DNA of 51,856 nucleotides from an uncultured bacterium (GTDB lineage: Bacteria; Desulfobacterota; Desulfobaccia; Desulfobaccales; 0-14-0-80-60-11). Within the stretch, counting starts at the first letter, position 1. Every line of letters starts with the position of its first letter. Shown piece after piece: positions 1-7,560 of the stretch. Under the pieces are notes generated by a model. That model saw nothing but the letters and a program-made list of their open reading frames with translations, was not told where the DNA came from and did no database searches. The position numbers were made by a program, and so were the translations under genes. The stretch covers positions 1 to 51,856 of the forward strand of contig CALEAV010000014.1 in assembly GCA_937943575.1 (NCBI GenBank), read 5' to 3'.

Positions 1-41
1 CGAAAACCCCCCGGGGGTGGCGGGAGGATGAAAAAAAACTA

Positions 42-70
42 TTGACCCGGGGGGTGCGGCAAGTTATATA
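42..70 (+). promoter_or_regulatory. Sigma-70 promoter of the speD operon
   Basis: TTGACC (42-47) and TATATA (65-70) are separated by exactly 17 bases. The transcript would begin near 77 and carry a leader of about 200 nt before speD. This is the only good promoter ahead of speD, the corC-like gene and lnt. Confidence 0.7.
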
Positions 71-115
71 AGTTTGACTTGAATCACCGCTTCTGGCGGG
101 GCGTTGGCAGGCGGC

Positions 116-139
116 TACCCTTTCCTTGAGGGAAGGGTA
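116..139 (+). other. Leader hairpin upstream of speD
   Basis: TACCCTTTCC (116-125) pairs with GGGAAGGGTA (130-139) around a TTGA loop, giving 10 pairs with one G-U. It lies in the presumed speD leader. The sequence after the stem (AATTTCCG) is only weakly T-rich, so it is not a clear terminator; it may be a leader structure or a weak attenuator. I could not match it to a known SAM or polyamine riboswitch. Confidence 0.4.
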
Positions 140-277
140 ATTTCCGTTTAAGGGCCGCGGCCAGGGCCACCAGGCTGACGGCCGGGTGGGCGGCAGGCGG
201 GAGGCTGCGTCCAGGGCCGGCCGGCGAGTCAAGTCATCTTCAGGGGACCGCATGCCTGGTTGGAGGAGGATGGGAAC

Positions 278-715
278 TTGCAAAACCTTGCTCTCGGCTA
301 CGGATTGCACCTCACCCTGGACGGGTACGACTGCGATCCGGAGCGGCTGGCCAATCTGGACGTGATCTATGAGTTCCTGGATCGGTGTCCCGCCCTGATT
401 CACATGACCAAGATCATGCCCCCGTACGTGTTCAAGTACCGGGCCCAAGTGCCTGAGGACTGGGGGGTGTCCGGCTTCGTCCTCATCGCCGAGAGCCATA
501 TCAGTATCCATACCTATCCGGAACGTGCCTATCTCAGCCTGGACATCTTCTCCTGCAAGGACTTTGATCATCTCAAGGCGGCGGCCTACGCCACCGAAAC
601 CTTCGGCATCGGACGCCACGAGATCCACCTGCTGGACCGGGGCCTGGAATTCCCCCGGAATGTCAAGGCGGTGGAACGGTTTCTCCGGGAAGAGCGCAAA
701 TCACTGCGAGGCTGA
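278..715 (+). CDS. speD: S-adenosylmethionine decarboxylase proenzyme (SpeD, prokaryotic short form)
   Basis: Decarboxylates S-adenosylmethionine to supply aminopropyl groups for spermidine synthesis in the cytoplasm. The family cleaves itself at a conserved Ser to form a pyruvoyl cofactor; here the site is in AESHISIHTYPE, with Ser73 as the likely pyruvoyl precursor. The length of 145 aa fits the class 1B form. I chose the TTG at 278 because GGAGGAGG at 262-269 sits 8 nt before it; an in-frame TTG at 260 would place that ribosome binding site inside the coding region. It is first in an operon with the corC-like gene (3 nt gap) and lnt. No speE follows, so the spermidine synthase must lie elsewhere. 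Confidence 0.92.
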   Translation: MQNLALGYGLHLTLDGYDCDPERLANLDVIYEFLDRCPALIHMTKIMPPYVFKYRAQVPEDWGVSGFVLIAESHISIHTYPERAYLSLDIFSCKDFDHLKAAAYATETFGIGRHEIHLLDRGLEFPRNVKAVERFLREERKSLRG

Positions 716-718
716 TGC

Positions 719-1576
719 ATGGGCGAGGGCGACAGTCCCCGGCCAGGCCTGCTCCAACGTCTCTGGCAGCGGTTGGTCCGCCGCACCCTGTCCCAACCGG
801 AAGATCTCGAGCGGGAGATCCAAAACATCATCACCGTGGGCGAGGAGCGGGGCTTGCTCAGCCGCGAGGAAGGCGAGCTGATCGAGTCCATCTTCGAGTT
901 CCGGGACACCCTGGTGCGAGAGATCATGGTGCCCCGCCTGGAGATTGTGGGGGTGGAGGCCGCCACCCCCCTCAACCGCATCATCGCCCTGGTCCTGGAG
1001 AAGGGCCACTCCCGCCTGCCGGTCTTTGAGGGCAGCATCGACCACGTCATCGGCATCCTTCTCGCCAAGGACCTGCTGGTCTTCTGGCAGACCCCGCCGG
1101 AGGCCTTTGACCTGGCCAAGGTCCTGCGGCCTCCCTATTTCATTCCGGAAAGCAAGAAAATCAGCGATCTGTTGCGGGACTTTGTGGAACGCAAGATCCA
1201 GATCGCCATCGTCATTGACGAATACGGCGGCACCGCCGGTCTGGTCACCCTGGAGGACATCATCGAGGAGATCGTGGGGGAGATCTACGATGAGTACGAC
1301 CGCCAGGAGGCCCGCCTCCTGCCCCAGGAGGACGGCTCGCTGCTGGTGGATGCCCGCCTCAACGTGGAGGACCTCCTGGAACACCTGCCCCTCACCCGGC
1401 CGGAGGGCAAATTCGAATCGGTGGGCGGCCTCCTCATCCACCTCCTGGGCCGGGTGCCCCAGGTCAACGACCGGGTGATTCTGGGGGGCTACGAATTTCT
1501 GGTGGTGGCCGCGGATGAGCGCCGCGCCAAGCAGGTGCGCATCCGGCCGCTGGCCGCCCGGGAGCCGGCCTCATGA
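719..1576 (+). CDS. CorC/HlyC-family CBS-domain protein
   Basis: A 285-aa soluble protein of the CorC/YbeX family: an N-terminal amphipathic segment with EIMVPR at about residue 70, two CBS domains (about 75-190, containing DEYGGTAGLVTLEDI), and a C-terminal CorC/HlyC transporter-associated domain (about 205-280). Family members bind adenosyl ligands and are linked to Mg/Co efflux and to ribosome and membrane-lipoprotein functions. It lies between speD and lnt; the ybeX-lnt pairing is widely conserved, which supports the call. The ATG at 719 starts 3 nt after the speD stop. The exact biochemical role is unproven for most members. Confidence 0.88.
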   Translation: MGEGDSPRPGLLQRLWQRLVRRTLSQPEDLEREIQNIITVGEERGLLSREEGELIESIFEFRDTLVREIMVPRLEIVGVEAATPLNRIIALVLEKGHSRLPVFEGSIDHVIGILLAKDLLVFWQTPPEAFDLAKVLRPPYFIPESKKISDLLRDFVERKIQIAIVIDEYGGTAGLVTLEDIIEEIVGEIYDEYDRQEARLLPQEDGSLLVDARLNVEDLLEHLPLTRPEGKFESVGGLLIHLLGRVPQVNDRVILGGYEFLVVAADERRAKQVRIRPLAAREPAS

Positions 1577-1628
1577 GGCCCGGCAGCGGCTGTGCGCCCG
1601 GCCCGGCCGCCGCCCGGCGAGGCCGGTG

Positions 1629-3173
1629 ATGAGCCCCGGCCTCTCCTTTTCCTCCCGCTCCCGGGGGGGCTTAGGGCCGGTGGCGGCCGCGGCGGTCTTC
1701 GGGCTCTGCTACGCCGCCGCCTTTCCCAAGTGGGACTACACCTTCCTCCTGCCCCTGGCCCTCCCCTTCCTTTACTGGGCCATCAAAGACGTCACCCCCG
1801 GCCGGGCCCTGCGGTTGGGCTTCTTTGCCGGGCTGGTGGCCAACGCCGGCCTCCTCTACTGGATCGTCTACGTCACCCACGTCTTCGGCCGCCTGCCGAT
1901 CCCCCTGGCCGTGGGGGTGATGCTGCTTCTGGCCGCCTATCTGGCCCTCTACCGGGCCCTGTGGGCCTGGGGGGTGGTCCGGGCCGGCGCCGCCGGCATC
2001 AGCCCCTTATGGTTCGGGCCGGCCCTGTGGGTGGCCCTGGAGTACGTCCAGACCTATCTCCTGAGCGGCTTCCCCTGGGGGCTTCTGGGCAGTGGCCTCT
2101 ACCGTTTCCCGCTCTTTATCCAGGTGGCGGACCTGGCGGGGGTCTATGGGGTCTCCTTCCTTCTGGCCCTGGCCGGCACCTGGCTCTTCCTCACCGGCTT
2201 TCCCCGCTTCCAGGCGGTGCGCCACGAGCGGCGGCGGGAGGCCCTGGCCCTGACGCTGTTGATGCTGTGGGTGGGCTACGGCGCCTATCGCCTGGACGCG
2301 GTGGGCAAACAGGCGGCCGCCGCCCCCAGGATCGCCGTGGGGGTCGCCCAGGGGAACATCCAGCAGGGGGAGAAGTGGAACCCCAAGATGGTGGCGGCCA
2401 CGTTGGACCGCTACGCCGAGCTCACCCGGCGCCTGAAGGGGGCCCGCCTCATCATCTGGCCGGAGACCGCCGCGCCCTTCCTGTTCCTGCGCCACCCGGA
2501 ATTCACCCCCCGGGTGCAGGAGATCGGCCGCCACAGCGGGGCCTATCTCTTCTTCGGGGCCCCGGCCTACGAGCTCACCCCGGCGGGGGAGCGCTTCTTC
2601 AACCGGGCCTACCTCCTGGACCCCGAGGGCCAGGTGGCGGGCTATTATGACAAGGCCCACCTGGTGCCCTTCGGCGAATACGTGCCCCTGCAGCGTATCC
2701 TGTTCTTTGTCCCCAAGATGGTGCCCATGGTGGGGGATATGGCCGAGGGGCCGGTGGGGGCGCTGCTGCACCTGCCGGAGGCCCCCGTGGGCCCCCTCAT
2801 CTGCTTTGAGTCCATCTTCGCCTATCTCTCCCGGGCCCAGGTGATAAACGGCGCCCGGCTGCTGGTCACCATCACCAATGACGCCTGGTTCGGGGAGACC
2901 AGCGCCCCCTACCAGCACCTGGCCTGGGGGGTCTTCCGGGCTGTGGAGGGCCGGGTGGCCCTGGCCCGGGCCGCCAACACCGGCATTTCCGCCTTCGTCG
3001 GGCCGGAGGGCAGGATTTGGTGGACCTCCGCCCTGAATACCACCGCCGCCCACAGCCTGGAGCTCCCCCTGATGCCGGGGGGCAGCCTCTACAGCCGGGT
3101 GGGGGACATCTTCGCCTGGCTCTGCCTGGCCGGCGTCTGCCTGGCGCCGCTCCTCCGCCGCCGCCGGCGCTGA
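1629..3173 (+). CDS. lnt: Apolipoprotein N-acyltransferase
   Basis: Adds the third acyl chain to the N-terminal Cys of lipoproteins in the inner membrane, the last step before Lol export. At 514 aa it matches the E. coli enzyme (512). The N-terminal half holds several membrane segments; the C-terminal half is a nitrilase-like domain. The catalytic triad is visible as Glu in IIWPETAA (about 279), Lys in YYDKAHLVPFGEY (about 341) and Cys in LICFESIF (about 393). An ATG at 1629 is preferred because it gives family length and puts membrane segment 1 near the N terminus; the frame stays open upstream to about 1515, overlapping the preceding gene. It is the third gene of the speD operon. Confidence 0.95.
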   Translation: MSPGLSFSSRSRGGLGPVAAAAVFGLCYAAAFPKWDYTFLLPLALPFLYWAIKDVTPGRALRLGFFAGLVANAGLLYWIVYVTHVFGRLPIPLAVGVMLLLAAYLALYRALWAWGVVRAGAAGISPLWFGPALWVALEYVQTYLLSGFPWGLLGSGLYRFPLFIQVADLAGVYGVSFLLALAGTWLFLTGFPRFQAVRHERRREALALTLLMLWVGYGAYRLDAVGKQAAAAPRIAVGVAQGNIQQGEKWNPKMVAATLDRYAELTRRLKGARLIIWPETAAPFLFLRHPEFTPRVQEIGRHSGAYLFFGAPAYELTPAGERFFNRAYLLDPEGQVAGYYDKAHLVPFGEYVPLQRILFFVPKMVPMVGDMAEGPVGALLHLPEAPVGPLICFESIFAYLSRAQVINGARLLVTITNDAWFGETSAPYQHLAWGVFRAVEGRVALARAANTGISAFVGPEGRIWWTSALNTTAAHSLELPLMPGGSLYSRVGDIFAWLCLAGVCLAPLLRRRRR

Positions 3174-3277
3174 GAAGACCCGGCCCCTGCCGAGGCAGCC
3201 CCCGTTAGCGCCCGGCCGCCGTTCCGCCCAGCCTGGCATGGACGTCGGATCCGGGGGCTGCTGCCTCCCTCCCCCTC

Positions 3278-3306
3278 TCGACAAACTTTCCCTTCGGCCC
3301 CATCAT
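3278..3306 (+). promoter_or_regulatory. Possible leaderless promoter of era
   Basis: TCGACA (3278-3283) and CATCAT (3301-3306) are spaced 17 bases apart, and the era ATG begins 6 bases after the -10 box. Transcription would start at or next to the A of the start codon. No Shine-Dalgarno sequence precedes that ATG, which agrees with a leaderless mRNA. The -10 match is only moderate. Confidence 0.4.
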
Positions 3307-3312
3307 ATAGGC

Positions 3313-4200
3313 ATGGAAGCGCCTTTCCGTTGCGGCTATGTGGCCCTCATCGGTTTTCCCAATGTGGGCAAGTCCACCCTCCTCAACCGTCTGGCGGGGG
3401 AGAAGCTGGCCATCACCTCCCCCAAGCCCCAGACCACCCGCCATCGCCTGCTGGGCATCGTGCACCGCCCCGGGGCCCAGCTTTTGCTCCTGGACACCCC
3501 CGGCATCCTGGAGCCCCGGGGGCCCCTCAACGCCGCCATGCTGGAGGCGGCCCTGGGCGCCCTGGGGGAGGCCGACGTGGTGGTCTGGCTCACCGAGCCC
3601 CGGCCCCCCGACCTCCAGGACCGCCTCCTCATGCCCCGCCTTAAGGCCCTGCGGCAGCCCCTGGTGGTGGCGGTGAACAAGATCGACCTCATCCACAAGC
3701 CCGAGCTCCTGCCGCTGATGGCCGCCCTGCATGAGAACTTTCCCCAGGCGGCCATCGTGCCCATCTGCGCCCTCACCGGCGAGGGGGTGGAGGAGCTGGT
3801 CGGCGAGATCATTCAGCGGCTGCCGGCGGCCCCGCCCCTCTTTCCCGAGGACCAGCTCACCGACCAGACCGAGCGCTTCCTGGCGGCGGAGATCATCCGG
3901 GAGCGCTTCTTCCACCACACCGGCGAGGAGATCCCCTATGCGGTGGCGGTGGCCATCGAGGAGTTCGACGAGAGCCGGCGCCCGGAGCTGGTGCGCATCC
4001 GGGCGGTGATCTACGTGGAGAAGGAGTCCCAGAAGGGGATCGTCATCGGCAAGGGGGGCAAACTCCTCAAGGTCATCGGCCAGGAGGCCCGGGAGGATAT
4101 CGAGCGGCTCCTGGGGAGCAGGGTCTTCCTGGAGCTCTGGGTGAAGGTGTGGAAGAACTGGCGCCGGGACCCCAAGGCGGTGCGCCGCCTGGGCTACTGA
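3313..4200 (+). CDS. era: GTPase Era
   Basis: Essential Ras-like GTPase that binds the 3' end of 16S rRNA during small-subunit assembly. The G1 motif GFPNVGKS lies at residues 14-21, G3 DTPG at about 60, and G4 NKID near 123. A C-terminal KH RNA-binding domain shows GIVIGKGGKLLKVIG and ends in the usual WVKVWKNWR. The length of 295 aa matches E. coli Era (301). I start at ATG 3313 because family members have 10-15 residues before G1; the upstream extension from 3238 is unlike Era. No ribosome binding site is seen. The usual neighbours rnc and recO are absent. Confidence 0.95.
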   Translation: MEAPFRCGYVALIGFPNVGKSTLLNRLAGEKLAITSPKPQTTRHRLLGIVHRPGAQLLLLDTPGILEPRGPLNAAMLEAALGALGEADVVVWLTEPRPPDLQDRLLMPRLKALRQPLVVAVNKIDLIHKPELLPLMAALHENFPQAAIVPICALTGEGVEELVGEIIQRLPAAPPLFPEDQLTDQTERFLAAEIIRERFFHHTGEEIPYAVAVAIEEFDESRRPELVRIRAVIYVEKESQKGIVIGKGGKLLKVIGQEAREDIERLLGSRVFLELWVKVWKNWRRDPKAVRRLGY

Positions 4201-4207
4201 CCTCTGA

Positions 4208-4237
4208 TTGACAGGTTCCCAAAACCTCTGACATAAT
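4208..4237 (+). promoter_or_regulatory. Sigma-70 promoter of the membrane sensor pair
   Basis: A perfect -35 box TTGACA (4208-4213) and CATAAT (4232-4237) are spaced 18 bases apart. The expected start near 4244 leaves only about 3 nt before the ATG at 4247, so the mRNA would be nearly leaderless. This is one of the best sigma-70 sites in the window. Confidence 0.7.
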
Positions 4238-4246
4238 CAAGGTACC

Positions 4247-4723
4247 ATGCCCGTTGCCCCTTTTTTTGGCCGCCTCAGCCTGGTGCTCGCCGCGGCGTTT
4301 CTCCCCACCCCGGCCTGGGCCGAGGCTTGGGCGGGCTGGTTCCAGTGGGGCACGCAGGGTTCCTACGTCCATCAGTTCTCCCACCTCCTCTTCACCCTGG
4401 CCATGCTCTTTTTCCTCAGGGAGATCTACTGGGGCGAATACCGGGCTCTGCCCGGGTTCAACTATCTGTGGTGGGCCTGCTGGATCCTGGTGCTGTGGAA
4501 TGTGGACGCCATCATCGGGCACACGGTGGAGTGGTCCCTGACCAACCCGGTGATTCTGGGAAAGGGTCTCTCCCGGCGCCTCCTCATGGAGGATCTGCGC
4601 ACCTGGTGGTTTTACATTTTCAAATTCAACCATTTTTTCTGGCTCATTCCGGCCTTTTATCTGATCTACCGGGCCATGGAGACCTTCGCCCGCAAGGCGG
4701 GGGAGGCGGAGAAGGAGTCATGA
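4247..4723 (+). CDS. Uncharacterised His/Trp-rich membrane protein, partner of the downstream kinase
   Basis: A 158-aa protein that I do not recognise. It has an N-terminal hydrophobic signal-like segment ending near PTPAWAEA (residues 1-26), then hydrophobic segments around 43-57, 68-90 and 130-145. Histidines lie at membrane edges (HQFSHLL, IIGHTVEW, KFNHFFW) among many Trp and Phe. Its stop overlaps the ATG of the histidine kinase by 4 nt (ATGA), so the two are very likely translated together and may form one membrane sensor. The histidines could bind haem or metal, which is inference only. The promoter abuts the start codon. Confidence 0.7.
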   Translation: MPVAPFFGRLSLVLAAAFLPTPAWAEAWAGWFQWGTQGSYVHQFSHLLFTLAMLFFLREIYWGEYRALPGFNYLWWACWILVLWNVDAIIGHTVEWSLTNPVILGKGLSRRLLMEDLRTWWFYIFKFNHFFWLIPAFYLIYRAMETFARKAGEAEKES

Positions 4724-5886
4724 TCAGCCTCCCCCTGTGGCCCCTGTGGCTGGTGGAGGGGGTGAGCGCCCTGCTGACCCTGGTGTTCACCGCTCTCGCC
4801 TTCTGGCACAGCCGCCGGCTGATGGCCCGGGACCCGGACAACCCCCTGGGCCTCTTTTTGAACTGGCTGACCCTGGCCTTCATCATCTTTGCCCTCTCCC
4901 ACGCCATCTCCCACACCATTCAGAACATCATCACCTTCCACGGGGCCACCGCCTGGCTGGGCCAGCTGCGGCGCATCTTCGGGGGCTTCGACAGCATCAT
5001 TTACGTGGTCATCGCCACCATCACCCTCTTCTTCCATCATCTGCAGCGGGTCTACCGGCGCATGCAGGAGGACCACCACCAGCTGGAGGCCACCAGCCAT
5101 GAGATCCTGGCCCTGAACCGGGAGATGGAGGCCCTGGTGATGGAGCGCACCATGAGCGAGATGGCCCTGGGCATGGCCCACGGCATCCGCAACCCCCTGC
5201 ATGTCATCGGCGGCTTCAGCCACCGGCTGCTGAAAAAGACCGACCCCGCCGACCCCACCCGCTCCTGGCTCCAGGCCATCGCCGAGGAGGCCAAACGCAT
5301 CGAGCAGATGGTGGAGCGCTTTGAAAACCTGGCCCGGCGCAAGTCCTCCTTCTTCACCCAGGTGGACCTCAACGACATCGTGCGCACCACCCTGGAGCTC
5401 ATCATGCCGGAGATCCGGGCCAAGCGGCTGAAGCTGGTGACGGAACTCCACCCGGAGCCCATCGTGGGCCGCCTCAACGCCCACCTCCTCAAAGTGGCCC
5501 TGGCCCATCTCCTCCGGAACGCCATCGAGGCCACCAGCCCCCATGGCACCATCACCGTCAAGACCGCGGTGGAGAAGCACTACGCCGTCATCGTCATCAA
5601 GGATACCGGCCGGGGCATGCCCCCGGAGGTGGTGGACAAGGTCTTTGTGCCCTTTTACACCACCAAGATCGGCGGCACCGGCCTGGGCATGGTCTTTGTG
5701 CGCCAGATCGTGGATGAGCACCGGGGCGTCATCACGCTGGACAGCCAGGTGGGGGTGGGCACCACCGTGACCATCCGCCTGGCCCTGCTCTTCGGGGAGG
5801 CTCCGGGGGTCTCCGAAGCTGCCTGTCCCCCCGCCCCTCCGGCCGGCCCCGCCGCCGGTCCGCAGGCTCCCCCCACCCCCTCCTGA
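4720..5886 (+). CDS. Membrane-bound sensor histidine kinase, NtrB-like (HPK4 type)
   Basis: 388 aa. Three hydrophobic segments (about 5-25, 45-65, 85-105) with a histidine cluster in FALSHAISHTIQN, a short coiled coil (110-145), a HisKA domain with phospho-acceptor His about 154 in MAHGIRNPLHVIGG, and an HATPase_c domain with N box HLLRNAIEAT, G1 DTGRGMPPE and G2 GGTGLGMVF. RNPL is typical of NtrB-like kinases, but the acidic residue that normally follows the His is Gly here. The C-terminal tail of about 30 residues is Pro/Ala-rich. No response regulator gene is adjacent. It overlaps the preceding membrane gene by 4 nt. Confidence 0.9.
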   Translation: MISLPLWPLWLVEGVSALLTLVFTALAFWHSRRLMARDPDNPLGLFLNWLTLAFIIFALSHAISHTIQNIITFHGATAWLGQLRRIFGGFDSIIYVVIATITLFFHHLQRVYRRMQEDHHQLEATSHEILALNREMEALVMERTMSEMALGMAHGIRNPLHVIGGFSHRLLKKTDPADPTRSWLQAIAEEAKRIEQMVERFENLARRKSSFFTQVDLNDIVRTTLELIMPEIRAKRLKLVTELHPEPIVGRLNAHLLKVALAHLLRNAIEATSPHGTITVKTAVEKHYAVIVIKDTGRGMPPEVVDKVFVPFYTTKIGGTGLGMVFVRQIVDEHRGVITLDSQVGVGTTVTIRLALLFGEAPGVSEAACPPAPPAGPAAGPQAPPTPS

Positions 5887-5910
5887 GGCCGTCAGCCCGT
5901 GCCTTCCCTC

Positions 5911-5939
5911 TTGCCAAACCCGGCGGGATGGATTAGGCT
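5911..5939 (+). promoter_or_regulatory. Possible promoter of the small lipoprotein gene
   Basis: TTGCCA (5911-5916) and TAGGCT (5934-5939) are spaced 17 bases apart, about 40 nt upstream of the lipoprotein start. The -10 box is a weak match. Confidence 0.35.
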
Positions 5940-5981
5940 GGCTCTGTGCCTTTTTTCACAAATCCCAGGGAGCAGGAAAGC

Positions 5982-6422
5982 ATGAAGACGTGGATGGCGC
6001 TGATGGTGCTGGTGGGGCTGGTGACGGGATGCGGCCGGGGGGAGGAGCCCGCCCCCCGGGGAGCGGCACCCCGGGAACCCGTCCTCCGGGAAAGCAAGCC
6101 GGCCACCCCGGAGCTCCGGGCCCAGCCCCTGACCCGGGAGGATTACCTCCGGCAGGCGGAGGCCCAACTCCAGGAGGTGCAGCGGCGGGTGGCCGACATG
6201 CAGGAGCGGCTGGAGAAGCTCTCCCCGGAGCTCAAGGCCCGGGTGGCGGAGCAGCTCCAGGCCCTGGAGCCCCAGCTGAGGACCGCCCGGCGCAAGCTCC
6301 AGGAGCTGAAATTCGCCGGCCGGGAGGCCTACCGGAGACTGCAGGAGGAGCTGGAGGAGCTTCTGAAGGAGCTGAAAAGGCGGGCCGAAGACCTCCCGGC
6401 GGGCTTTCAGTTCAAACCATGA
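5982..6422 (+). CDS. Small coiled-coil lipoprotein
   Basis: 146 aa. An N-terminal lipoprotein signal (MKTWMALMVLVGLVTGC) ends in the lipobox LVTGC with Cys17. A Pro/Ala-rich linker to about residue 45 is followed by a long charged, Leu/Glu-rich helix (about 50-135) that should form a coiled coil. ATG 5982 has AGGAAAG just upstream and starts the signal cleanly; the frame is open from 5946. The substrate or partner is unknown. It could be an outer-membrane-anchored spacer or scaffold, like other small helical lipoproteins (inference). Confidence 0.8.
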   Translation: MKTWMALMVLVGLVTGCGRGEEPAPRGAAPREPVLRESKPATPELRAQPLTREDYLRQAEAQLQEVQRRVADMQERLEKLSPELKARVAEQLQALEPQLRTARRKLQELKFAGREAYRRLQEELEELLKELKRRAEDLPAGFQFKP

Positions 6423-6540
6423 GAGCTGGCGGGGCGGAGGGGCCACTGGCATGGGCCGGCCACCCCACCCCGGCAGGCAGGGCAGGCGGGCGGCCCTGCG
6501 CTCTCAGGGACCGCCGGTCCATTGTCGGCCCCGGCCCCCT

Positions 6541-7434
6541 TTAGGCGCCATAAATCGCCGCCAGGGCCTGCTCCAGGGTGGGATACCGGAAGTCAAACCC
6601 CGCCGCCTGGAGCTTTCCGGGCACCATGCGCTGGGAGGTGAGCACCGCCTCGGAGAGCTCTCCCAGCACCAGCCGCAGCATGAAGACCGGCGCGGCGAGG
6701 AAGCTGGGGCGGCCCAGGGCCCGGCCCAGGGCCTTGGCGAAGTCCCAGTTGCGCACCGGGGTGGGGGCGCAGAAATGCACCGGCCCGGAGAGCTCCGGGT
6801 GCGCCGCCACAAAGAGATAGGCCCGGCACAGATCCTCGTGGTGGATCCAGGGCATCCACTGGCGGCCGTCCCCGGCCGGCCCCCCCACAAAGGCCCGGAA
6901 GGCGGGCTCCAGGGTGCCCAGAATGCCGCCGCCCCGCCCCAGCACCAGGCCGAAGCGGGTGATCACCACTCTGAGGCCCAGCTCCCGGGCCTTGAGGGCC
7001 TCCTCCTCCCATTCCAGGGCCACCTGCCCCAGAAAACCGTCCCCGGGGGGCGACTCTTCCGTGAGCACCTCCTCCCCCCGGTGGCCGAAATACCCCGGCG
7101 CCGAGGTGCTGCAGAAGAGCTGCCGCCGGTCCCCGGCGGCCAGAGCCTTCACCAGGTTCCGGGTGGTGAGGATGCGGCTGTCGTGGATGATCTTCTTCTT
7201 TTCCTCCGTCCAGTGGGCGAAGATGGAGGCCCCGGCCAGATTGATGATCCAGTCATGCTCCGGCACCGCCGCCATCCAGGGCCCCTCCCGGGTGGGATCC
7301 CCGGTCAGATAACGGAAGCCTTCCTGAGGGGCCGCCCGCCGGGTGAGGATGGTCACCTCATGGCCCGCCTCCGCCAGTGCCCGGCACAGAAAGCCCCCGA
7401 CAAACCCGGTGCCGCCGGTGACAAAGACTTTCAT
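6541..7434 (-). CDS. TIGR01777-family NAD(P)-binding epimerase-like protein (YfcH/SDR39U1 type)
   Basis: 297 aa. An atypical short-chain dehydrogenase with the nucleotide-binding motif VTGGTGFVGGFLCRAL at the N terminus, the INLAG motif near residue 75, and a C-terminal DUF1731 region (LGELSEAVLTSQRMVPGKL). The physiological substrate of this family is unknown. ATG 7434 is preferred over an in-frame GTG two codons upstream because AGGAGG lies 5-6 nt before the ATG. It follows mgtE on the minus strand after about 125 nt and could be the last gene of that transcript. Confidence 0.88.
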   Translation of the reverse strand: MKVFVTGGTGFVGGFLCRALAEAGHEVTILTRRAAPQEGFRYLTGDPTREGPWMAAVPEHDWIINLAGASIFAHWTEEKKKIIHDSRILTTRNLVKALAAGDRRQLFCSTSAPGYFGHRGEEVLTEESPPGDGFLGQVALEWEEEALKARELGLRVVITRFGLVLGRGGGILGTLEPAFRAFVGGPAGDGRQWMPWIHHEDLCRAYLFVAAHPELSGPVHFCAPTPVRNWDFAKALGRALGRPSFLAAPVFMLRLVLGELSEAVLTSQRMVPGKLQAAGFDFRYPTLEQALAAIYGA

Positions 7435-7560
7435 AACCACCTCCTGCGAGGAAATCTGTGGCAGGCGTGCCCGGGGGGCGAAGGGCTCCGGGCGTCCTGA
7501 GGGGGCCGGCGTCCCCCGCCTTAACCCCCCTTCCCCAGCCCTCCGGCCCCCCTTGGCGAC

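Larger units (their letters stand above)
1..277. other. Leader and intergenic region upstream of speD
   Basis: No gene is seen in this stretch. It holds a short GC palindrome near 10-17, a good sigma-70 promoter (42-70) and a hairpin in the speD leader (116-139), then GC-rich sequence down to the speD ribosome binding site at 262-269. The T-rich minus strand around positions 31-38 could be the tail of a terminator for a minus-strand gene to the left, but the gene itself lies outside the window. Confidence 0.6.
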
